DNA from: Cyanophora paradoxa | Taxonomy: Eukaryota; Glaucocystophyceae; Cyanophorales; Cyanophoraceae | DNA: 64,000 nucleotides | Direction of reading: 5' to 3' | NCBI GenBank assembly: GCA_004431415.1 | Contig: QPMI01000395.1 | Span: forward strand, 496,001 to 560,000 | Part shown: piece by piece, positions 13,560 through 23,200 of the stretch | Numbering within the stretch: position 1 is the stretch's first letter | Layout of the letters: the number at the start of each line of letters is the position of its first letter | Notes under the pieces: model-generated | Database searches by the model: none | Seen by the model: only the letters and a program-made list of their open reading frames with translations | Told to the model about the DNA's origin: nothing | Program-made: the position numbers and the translations under genes

Positions 13560-13995
13560 CGCGGCTCGCTGGCGGGGCGGCGGCGCGGCTCGCGATCGGC
13601 GGGCCGGGCGGGCGGAGGCGCGGCGGGCGGCGGCGCGGCTCGCTGGGCGGGGCGGAGGCGCGGCGGGCGGCGGCGCGGCTCGGCGAGCGGGGCGGAGGCG
13701 CGGCGGGCGGCGGCAAGGCTCGCCGGGCGGGGCGGAGGCGCGGCGGGCGGCGGCAAGGCTCGCCGGGCGGGGCGGAGGCGCGGCGGGCGGCGGCGCGGTT
13801 CGCAGGGCGGGGCGGAGGCGCGGCGGGCGGCGGCGCGGCTCGGCGAGCGGGGCGGAGGCGCGGCGGGCGGCGGCAAGGCTCGCCGGGCGGGGCGGAGGCG
13901 CGGCGGGCGGCGGCACGTGCACGCGTACGGCTCGGCGAGCGGGGCGGAGGCGCGGCGGGCGGCTGCGCGGCTCGGCTGGCGGGGCGGCGGCACGG
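13560..13995. repeat. 40-bp G-rich minisatellite, about 10 copies
   Basis: Units of about 40 bp built on GGCGGGGCGGAGGCGCGGCG recur, for example at 13651, 13691 and 13731. Copies differ mainly at GCTGGGC, GCGAGC or GCCGGGC. Open frames on both strands are a by-product of the composition. The G-run pattern could form G-quadruplexes. A degenerate relative lies at 17340-17540. Confidence 0.85.
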
Positions 13996-15257
13996 TTCGC
14001 CGGGCGGGTTGGCCGAACTTGCCGCCGGGACGCGTGCAGTGCCGTGCACCGCCGCGTGCACGGTCTTAACTTGACTCTTAAGATCTTGCAATTGGAATTG
14101 GTCTTGAATCTTGATCATCGATATCGTTAGCGTTACCGTTCTTCGATTACTACATTAGGTGAATTAGATAATGATCGATCATGCAGGTCTTGAAACGATT
14201 TCGGTACCAGGTACCGAAACCCGCCAATGGGCCGCAATTTTCCGAAAATATTAACGGCAAATTCGTCGGCAACTTGGCAATTCATCATGGCCGCGGGCAT
14301 GCCATGATGTGCATTTTCGCACTCTTTTCCCGGGAATTTCTGACAACTTGGCAATTTCCTGTCGGATCGAACTCGGAGCCTCGGATCCGGAGACTAGGGC
14401 CCGGAGTTGTCCTCTTAGTAGCTGAAACGCTCGGCCGGCGGCGCCGCGCGCGCGCGGCGCCGCCGCGTCCCCGTACCGGCCCGTACCGTGCCGTACGACG
14501 TACGCGTACGTACTACCGCCGCCGGGGCGTCGCCGGCGACGTACGCGTCGACTCGCCGCGGCGCGCGCGCCGCGCGCGCGATCGCGAATATATATATATA
14601 TACCTATATTAATCATGATCTCGCCGCGGACTCGGGGAGTCGGGGCGGGGATCGGCCTGGATTCGGCCATGGGGCCTGGGCCATGGCCCATGGGCCATGC
14701 GGGCCATGATGCGGCCCATGCCAGCTGCAGGCGCCGGCTGCCCCGCCGCGGAGGAAGCTGGGTGGCAGGGTATACGTACCCGGAGGGTACCGTACCGTGC
14801 CGGAACCGGGAAGCAGCTCACTGAGTCACTGAGTCAGCGCGCGGCACTGCGGCGGCAGTACTTCCGGTAGTGCAGCAGCAGTAGTGCTTCGGCCCTTCGC
14901 CTTCGGTCGCATTACTCAGGCTAGAGGCTCCCAGAGCTCGACTCGACGAGGTCGCCGATCGGAAGAACGTTAACTCCCGCGCCGTACTGCCGGTGGTTCT
15001 ACGGTAAGCGCCAGTGCGCCCGCCGCCCGCCCGCCCGCCCGCGCGCTCCAGACAGCTGCAGGCCCGACTAGACTATTCTAGGCCTCAGGGCCTGGCGAGC
15101 TAGATCATGATTATCGGAACGTTTTAACCCCCGCGCCCGGCCCGATCGTTCGCTCAGCAGCGGCTGCTGCTGCGACCCTGGCCGGCCACGGCGAGCTCCA
15201 TCGATATCGTGCTGACTTGGATCCGCTGAGCGCAGCCGCAACAGCCGTACAGACGCC
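13996..15257. other. Intergenic DNA upstream of the Cys-rich gene
   Basis: No gene is supported. Notable are a GCGCGC-rich stretch at 14430-14590 with a short TATATA run, and overlapping CCATGG/GGGCCATGGCCC palindromes at 14660-14720. Confidence 0.5.
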
Positions 15258-16689
15258 ATGGCATCGTGCACCGCGCCCACCAAGTTCTTCGCGGAGCGCT
15301 TCACGGAGAAGTTCTGCGCGTTCGACATCCAGACCCAGCTGCAGCCGGGCTCCCTCGCCGACTCGCAGCTCATCCGCTCGCAAGTCGCCAACGATGCCTC
15401 GGTGCGCCCCGGGCCCGGCCGCGGGCTAAGCCTAGTAGACCTAGGCCTAGGCCTTCGGAGATACACTCGGCGGATTCGTCGACGTCCTGCTGGCATATGC
15501 ATGCATATGGGCGGCTTTAATTTGGCTTCGATATCGATAATCTATGTGCACGATCTAGATCTGTTCCCGGAGTCGACTCCGATCCGATGCTGATCACGCG
15601 CCCGGCAGTCGGCCTGCGAGTCGGACCTGACCAACTACGCGCTGTGCATGTGCGGGGACCCGGACGCGCTGGGCCTCGACTTTAACAACCGGTACACGCC
15701 CGAGTTCCAGGCGTGGGAGGCGTGCGGTAAGGCCATCCTGGAGGGCCCCGACGGCCGCGCCAAGTGCCAGGCCGACCAGGCCCTCGTCGACGGCGCCGAC
15801 GACGCCACCTGCGCCGCCGCCGCCTCTGCGGACTCCGCCGGGCCCTGCGGGCCGCTTCCCAAGCTCTTCGCGGAACGCTTCGCTGACGCCGTCGCCGCGG
15901 ACCCCGTCGCGGACCGCTCGTACCTCGCCTTCGACGTTCAGGTGAGCGCGCGCTTGGCGATGGATGCTTCGAATTTTGGGCCGCATTATTATCATTAACA
16001 TTTTAATTAAATGCTTCGAATTTTGGGCCGCCCCGCTCATTTATAGTAACCTCATGCAGCAAGATTAATTAACATTCCTCCTCTGCCGCAGACGAAGTGT
16101 ATGACCGAGCTGATGGCCCACGTGACGTGCGCCTGCGGGGACCCCGCCGCCCTCGGCATCGACTTCTCCAACCCGACGTCGCCGGCGTTCCAGGCCAGTA
16201 CTATAGCTAGTAACGGCCGGCCGGCACCGCCGGCGGGGCTAATTCAACCTTCACGGCGTTCAATTAAAACTTTAGGGCGTTAGATTCAATTTAATATGAC
16301 GAACCCTTCAGCTTGAAGAGTGACACCGGGCCCCGATTCGCAGGAGTGGGACGCGTGCGTGCGGCCGCTGATGACGGAGGGCCAGAAGTGCAGCATCGAC
16401 TGGGACCTCGTCAACGCCCCGAGCGCGGCCCTCGACGCCGACGCGCAGGAGGCCGACGCCGAGGCCGAGGCGGTGCGCCCTCTCACACACGATGTCCAAT
16501 TAATGTTCCTCCGTGCACGTGCCGCCCGCCGCCCGAGGCATATTTGCGCTAGCGCTCTCGGCCGCTCTCGTGGCTATGACCTCTCTTAATTATAGGCTCG
16601 CCCGCGCGCAGGAGGGGGACGACTTCGACTTCGCTGAGGCCATCGCCGCCGCCGACGCCGAAGCCGCCGCCGCCGACCTCGTCGCCTAG
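15258..16689 (+). CDS. Cys-rich protein with two internal repeats, 261 residues
   Basis: Five exons fit exactly in phase: 15258-15401, 15609-15941, 16092-16193, 16344-16472 and 16612-16689. The protein has two related halves. Half 1 reads KFFAERF, then LCMCGDPDALGLDFNN, then PEFQAWEACGK and AKCQ. Half 2 reads KLFAERF, then TCACGDPAALGIDFSN, then PAFQEWDACVRP and QKCS. The CxCGDPxALGxDF signature and the spaced cysteines suggest a small secreted or disulphide-bonded domain, though no clear signal peptide is seen. I do not recognise the family. The third intron (16194-16343) begins GCCAGT: the repeat alignment forces the join FQ-EWDAC, so this is a GC-AG intron. The tail is acidic and Ala-rich (EGDDFDFAEAIAAADAEA). 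The last exon is duplicated at 13.14-13.26 kb. Confidence 0.75.
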
Positions 16690-16699
16690 CCGCCTAGCC

Positions 16700-17640
16700 G
16701 CCCACAGCTAGCCGCCCGCTCGGCATTGATGGAATGGCATAACTGGAGTGGCCGCGGAGCTCGCATGTACGCTCGCCGGTCGCCGCTCGGGGGAGGAAGA
16801 GGATCCGGAGAGAGCCGGGGGGGGGAGAGGGGCAGGGGGAGGGGGGGGGCTGGGGCGGGGGAGCCGGGGCCGGGGGGAAGGGGGAGGGAGGGGGCGGGGA
16901 AGATCGGGGGAGGGGGGGGGGGGGGGCGGGGGGGGGGAGACCCCCCGGGGGGCCGGAGGCGGGGAGCGAGGCCTAGGGGGGACCGTCGGACCCGCCTTTC
17001 AGAGTGAGTGAGCCGAGAACAGGTTTTGGGCGATGGGTCGGGTGAGGAGGTGATCATGATCATGAGGAGAGGGGGGGGAGGGGAGGGGGGGCGGGTAGAG
17101 CCGACGACCGATAGCCAGCACATACACGTATGCCCGGAGGCAAATTGCAAGGGGGGGGTCTTTTTTTCCGTTGGCAAAATCCTCAAAATAAGAGTCTTTT
17201 TATTTCGACAGCTGCCCGACGGAAGCCGCTAGACCGGCAGCGAGGCACGCGCGGTGGCCGGCATGCGATCTAGATCTAGCGAGAGCGAGGGCGCTAGCGC
17301 TATGCAGCCGACCCCGGGCAACACGCTCATCGGGCGCGCGGGGCGGAGGCGCTGCGGGCGGCGAAGCTCGCTGGGCGGGGCGGAGGAGAGCCTCGGAGAC
17401 AGGCGGCTGCGCGGCTCGGCGGGAGGGGCGGAGAGACGGGCGCGCGGCGGCGTGGCTCGGCGGGCGGGGCGGAGTAGCTCTAGCGGCGGGCGGCGCGCTT
17501 TTCAGCGGGCGGGAGCCGCGGGGCGGAGACGCGGCGGGGCGGCGGGGCGCCAGTTCCGAAGTTCAATTCAATTCAATTTTCCATTTCAAGGGTTTTTTGT
17601 TCTGAGAGCTATTGAAGTCTGGTAGGCAGTGGTAGCCCAG
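16700..17640. repeat. G-rich low-complexity and degenerate minisatellite DNA
   Basis: Long G runs on the plus strand at 16790-16980 and 17070-17095, then a degraded relative of the 40-bp GGCGGGGCGGAGGCG unit at 17340-17540. The first part (16700-16800) is shared with 13270-13470. No gene seen. Confidence 0.6.
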
Positions 17641-18120
17641 GGCCCAGGCCCCAGGCGTACGCGTAGCGAGCGCTAGCTGCAGCTTAAAGCTTGCAGATCA
17701 TCGGATGCCGTCTTCGTCTAATTAGACCCCACCTCGCACATCCTGAGACGAGCGGGGGGCGGGCGCCTGGCGCGAGTCGAAGACCTAGGATTGAAGATGA
17801 CCTACTATTGAAGAAGAAGAAAGATCTAGAGGGGGGAGGGGGGGAATGCGGGGGGCGGGGTGGGGGGTAGAGAGGGGCGAGCGGGGCGGGGCGGAGTCGG
17901 GGAGGCGGAGGGGGGAGGGGGGGCGGCGGAGGGGGAGTGGGGAGGATGCAAGGTGCTGAAACGCGAGGGACATAGAGCCGAAACAGGAAAGGGTTACCAG
18001 GCGATCGAGCTTGATCTCGCGGGCTTACGGTGGAGGCGGCCATCGGCGCGCACCCCCCCCCCCCACCCCCCCCCCACCCCCCCCACCCCCCCCCCCACCC
18101 CCCCCACCCCCCCCTCCCCT
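17641..18120. repeat. G-tract then C-tract low-complexity DNA
   Basis: G-rich runs at 17830-17950 are followed by an almost pure C run with A interruptions at 18052-18120. No gene seen. The C tract abuts the duplicated block that begins at 18121. Confidence 0.6.
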
Positions 18121-18721
18121 CCCCCTATTCTGCTGCTTGCAATCGCTGATCACGACCGAATCGAACGCACAGGAGCAGCCGCCTCGGAGCAGTCGCAGCA
18201 GCGCATGCCCCCGGGAATGGATCAGTACACGCCGCGCAAGGGCGAGGGCTAGGGCGAGGGCGATGCGGCGTCGGCTTCGGCGCCGCTCTGGGGCTCCGGT
18301 GTGGCCCCGGGCCCCCTCACCGGAGGTCTACGTCGGTCCCAGGGCATGATGGCGGCGCCCGCGCCCGTTTCGGTGCGCCCGTTATTAATTTTGGCGGCCG
18401 CGGCCGCGGGTGCGTGCCGCATTAATTTTATAATATTGGCGCTTAACTATGAAGACGGCGCCGGCGCAGGTGGCTTTCAAAGGCGACTCGAGTGAGTGAT
18501 CATGATCATGCACTCAATTTTATCTGCAGCAGGGACGTCTCCAGATCCCCGAATCCCCTATAGCCAAGTAATTGTAGTCGCAAATTTATTTCAACGCTTA
18601 TCATAGATCTAGAAATCAAGCCCGAGCCGCGTCACGGGGTGCATACACAAAATAATATTCGAAACTTGCAAGTCAATCCTTGGCAGAGAGCTAGAGGGCG
18701 GCACAACAAGCACGCGCGGCC
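18121..18721 (+). pseudogene. Duplicate of the last exon and 3' flank of the 8.4-12.5 kb gene
   Basis: Similar to 12161-12762: the same pyrimidine tract, acceptor, Gly/Glu repeat region, then PAPVSVRPLLILAAAAAG and NFIILALNYEDGAGAGGFQ. An in-frame TAG in the GAGGGC repeat (near 18250) breaks the reading frame that is open in the other copy. Several length differences are 6 bp, including CCCGGG at about 18305 and ATCTAG at about 18606. No upstream exons are present. Confidence 0.75.
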
Positions 18722-19560
18722 GGCTAGTCGTCGGGGTACGCGGCCGCGAGGTCGGGGGTAGGCTCGTAGCGGCCCTTCGCCGCGTCCCATCGGATGAAGT
18801 CCCATCAGTTTAATCTGCAGCAGGGACGTCTGCAGCATAGCGCGGGGGTACGATGCCCGGGGCGTCCCAGCCCACCACGGCCCCCAGTACTACGGCAGAC
18901 GGCGGATCTATAAACGTAATTGAAAAGGCATCAGGTGAGTGGGAGGGGGAAGGAGGCAGGGAGGGGTACCCGAGGGGTACGAGGAGGTGAGTGGGAGGGG
19001 GAAGGAGGCAGGGAGGGGTACCCGAGGGGTACGAGGAGGCGACGAGGGGGGGTAGGAGGCGAACGACGTCTCCGATCCGGAAGCGGGGGTCCCCTGCGGC
19101 GAAAATGAGAAGCCAGGGGGGGGTAGAGGGAGCTGGAACGCGAGGGACCCTAGAAGCCGAAGCAGGAGAGGGGTACCGACGGCGCACCGTGCATACCCCT
19201 GCGGCGGCGGGCCCCCGAGGGCCCCTCCTCCTCGCTGAGCGTCGCCTCCGCCTGCGGGGGGTACCGGTGTAAAAGAAAGAAACTGAGGCTGCGAAGGGTA
19301 CACGCCTTGCAGAGGAGCCGGTCGACGAGGGGTACCTATCGAGTTCGAGTTCGAGTTCGAATTCAAAGTCGGGTTTTACCTATCGAGTTCGAGTTTCGGC
19401 GGAGGCGGGGGGGGGGGGGGGGGAGGGAAGAAGCGGGGGGAAGAGTCGGAGGGGGGTAGGACCTGGACAGAGGCGGCCTCGAGCTCGCCGGCGCCAGCGG
19501 GGGCCTGCGCACGAAGCGTCTCGAGCTCCGCCATAGCCTCAGGGCCTGCCGACCCGGACC
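18722..19560 (-). pseudogene. Degraded copy of FBXO21-like 3' exons
   Basis: Minus-strand relative of 29172-30100. It contains the terminal YPDD stop region, VVGWDAPGIVPPRY, DPRFRIGDVVRL and, near 19540, the MAELETLRAQA exon. A segment of the last exon is replaced by DNA matching CAGCAGGGACGTCT from the neighbouring duplicate, so the copy is rearranged and cannot encode the full YccV-like domain. Confidence 0.7.
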
Positions 19561-20237
19561 CCCTTTCGTCAGATCTAGATCTAGAGCAGCGTCGGTGGCG
19601 GTGGCGAAAGCGGCCAGGATTTCAGAGGTACGTACCCTGTCCTATCTCAGCGGCGGCGTACGTACCCCCTCTTGCACCAGCGGCGGACCTCGGTCGAAGC
19701 TTAGAATCCAATGATGAGCTCAGATTCGTTACACACTAAGCATTTCCTCTACAAAATGAACGCTCTCAAGGCTTAATTTATAAGCTGAAGCTTTATCTTA
19801 GACCATAGCTCAAAGTACTGATACGTATACGTATACCCTCGTTCATGTTTGCCCCGGCGTCTTGACTTGTTCCCGACCTCCCTCGAGCTTCTCTCGGGAG
19901 TCCCTCCCAATGGTGCACGTGAATCGAAGTGGGCGGGACGGCTGATCATGACGGCTCGAGTATATATGCGGTTCGAACTGATGCCGACAATGGCCAGACG
20001 TTAGCAATAGCTATGCGAAATTCTGCCCTTATGACAATACGAATGAAATTTTCTGGCCGAATGAACCAGAGTGCAATGCATGATTGGGTTTTTCAGCAGA
20101 ACATTATAACTATAGAATAGCGCAAGCGAACTTAGATCTTCGAAAATCTTGCATCCTAAAAAAGAATTCTGAAGATTAAATTTTTTTGGTTCGAAGTTGA
20201 ACGATGGTGAACGACGAGTGTCGAAACTCGCGAGAGC
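19561..20237. other. Intergenic, AT-richer DNA
   Basis: No gene supported. It lies downstream of the TIR-NACHT-WD40 gene and is AT-richer than its surroundings, including an A/T run at 20150-20190. It may hold that gene's 3' untranslated region. Confidence 0.5.
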
Positions 20238-23200
20238 TTAGCGCCAACGGTACAGACTGATGGGGGCCATGGCCAGCGCGCCAACTTCCGACTCGTCCTC
20301 CTTGACTTCTGCGAAAATGGCCTTGATATCGTTGAGCACCTCGTCGATCTGCGGCGGGTTTAGGCGGCGTCTCCAAGGGCACCGGTTCTCGAGGCGACGC
20401 ACCCAGGGCAGGAACGAGCTCAAGAGCCAGCCGGGCTCTTCAGCTGCAGCCTCGCCGCCGTCGCCAGGAAGCTTCTTCTCAGCCTCCTGTCGCCGGGCCC
20501 CCATGTCGTCCAGGATCGCCCGCAGCCTCGGCGCCATTGAGGTTCTGTCGTTGTACTGCATGCTATCACGTTAGGGGCGGGCCCTGCACATGTGTATAAA
20601 TATCGATGCAGATTTCACGCACTATGGCTCCGGCGAATTCTGGGTTGGCCCCGCTTGTGTGCCGGAAAATGCGCCGAGGGCATAAAGCGAGCTGCGGCAC
20701 ATCAGCAATCGAAGGAAACTTTCATGCATCTAGATCTGACGAAACGCACATTCTGCCCATGGCCAGCGCCGAACTCTGCCTGTAGATCCCACACACGCAT
20801 TGTCTTGTACTGCCAAGTGACTGCCCACCGCCCGTCCTGCAGATAGGAAACGATGAAAAGGCGGCCGCGGCCGCAGCGACATCGATATCAACTCAAATGA
20901 CTCAAGCGCACTGCTGACAGAGATGCTTTGAAGCCTTCCAACTGCTGCAGCTCCTTCCCGGTCTCCAAGTCCCACACTCGCATTGTCTTCACTCTTGTAT
21001 TGTTGGCCAAGTAGTCGCGTTCGTCGGCCGTGACCGCCCGCCGACCGTCCTGTGTGCCGTCGACGGAGCTTTCGTCAGCAGCCTGCAACCGACTCGAGCT
21101 CCATTAAAGGACACAACGCACCGCAGAGAGAGCCACGAAGTAGAAATCATAATCGCCCGCTTTGAGCGTCAGTTGCCGGATCTCCGACCACTTCTTCAAG
21201 TCCCACAGCGTCACTGATCATGACTTGTTCTGGTCGCGCGACACTGCCCGCCTTGCGTCCTATCAATTGCCGTCACCGTCACCGTCGATTGCAAGCTCCA
21301 GTCATTATAATTAAAGGCGCTGCTACAAGCTGTTACAAGTGTTGCGCACCGGTGAGATGGCGATGGACGTAATGCTGACGTCATCCTTGACGCCCAGCCG
21401 CTTCGATCTCTTTGACGGCACCTTCTCTGGTTGATCCGTGTTCACATCGAATTCCACCATCTCGCGTCCGGCCCGATTTCTCCAGGCAATTGCCCGCCGA
21501 CCGTCCTGGAAAATTCAACAGTCAGCATTACAGTCAGGAAATTTAAAAACCGCTGATTGCTGAGCGTTCGCACCGCCGAAAGAGCCACAGAGTCAAACAC
21601 GTCATATTGGGTCTCGGAAGAAAGCTTGAGGCTGACCAGTGGCATGTCCCCAGCATTGGAGTTCAGGTCCCAAACATCGGCGACTTGGTTCCGGTTGAGC
21701 ACAATGAGTCGCTTGTTGTCCTGCAAGCCACGCGCCCGTCAGCACGGCAGCATGGGGGCCCAATCGCTATCCCGGCCGCCCGACATCGGGTTAACTTGCC
21801 GCCGAGATAGCCAGTGATAGAATTGCGGTTTCCGTTGTGCGGTTCCCAAACCGAGTGGTCGTGTCCATGCGTCGACTCTCCTTCGAACTCGAGCCCTTCA
21901 TTTGCCGCAGTTCCATTCCCGTCTCTAGATCCCAGACACGCAGTAGCCCGCTGGAGCTGCCTGAGACCGCCTTTCTGCCATCCTGTGCAAAGATAAACGG
22001 ACAGCTCAGCCTTCCATCCGGTGCATGTCTCCGCAAGCACGTGCACGGGCACGGACCGCCGACACAGCCAAGCATGCGATGACATCCACGTGACCCTCCA
22101 TTTGAGGTCGGTGCAAGACAGCCTTCGTGTCCATCTCCCATAGACGCACGGTTTGATCGTCACCACCCGAAACCGCCCGCCTCCCATCCTGCAGCCCCGG
22201 CCCCAACCTCAGCATATGCGCATGCCCTGTCTCAACGCAAGACACGAAGAGACTACGTGCACTCACCGCAGACAGGGCGACACAGACCACATCACCCGTG
22301 TGGCCTTTCAGCTGCCTCACCGACTCGCCCGTGACGAGGTCCCAGAGCAGCACGTTCCCACCGCCGCCGGTCGATGCAGCCCATCGCCCATCCTGTGCAC
22401 GACGTCAGCAAAGAGCTGCAGGCCATGCCAGGAGGAGGAGCTCTTCGCACCGCAGACAGAGACACACGCAGGTTTCTCAGATCGCAGTTCTCCAACCGCC
22501 GTTCTGCACCCTCCTCCTCCAGGTTCAGCACTCGAACCGCGTGCCCGCTACGGAAGAGCGCATGTCGTCCGTCCTGCCACAGCGACCCGGTAATCGGCTC
22601 GTCATTGCAGCTCGTCATCAATTGCAAAAAACGCACCTGCGACAGGGCCAGAAGATTCATATCCTGACCGCTTCTAGGCCACGGCAGCTCCTGCAGCTCT
22701 GCGCCCGTTTCCACGTCCCGCACAAGCACCATCTTCTCCTTATCCTTTTCGGATTTCATGCTGACCATCCGCCTTCCATCCTGCGGCCGTGCCGGGCCGG
22801 CTATCATCAGCAAGCGCTGAGCTCAATAAAAATAGGTTTGCACAAGCCACGTACTGCGGACAAAGTCGCGAAAGCCTCAGACGTCGAGTCGCGATCGCGA
22901 TCGGAAGGTGGGAGCCTTCGCAGCTCCTTCCCCGGGCCCGTCTTTACATCCCATAATTGCACTTTCTTGTAGTCACGGCATGTCACCACGCGCTTCCCGT
23001 CCTGCCGTACGGATCGATCTTAAGCATAGAGTTGCAACGTTCACGTCTCCACACGATCCTGGCAGAACGCACCAGCGACACGGCCACGCCAATGAAGTCC
23101 GCCGCAAGCACCAGCCACCACAGCTCCTGCCCCTTATCCAAGTCCCAAACTCTCACGGTGCCGTCCCGGCTGCTTGAAGCCGCGCGCCGGCCGTCCTGCT

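Noticed and set aside
13255-14118. Long Pro/Arg/Ala open frames on both strands
   Set aside because: Produced by the 40-bp G-rich minisatellite. All frames are open because the unit has no stop words.
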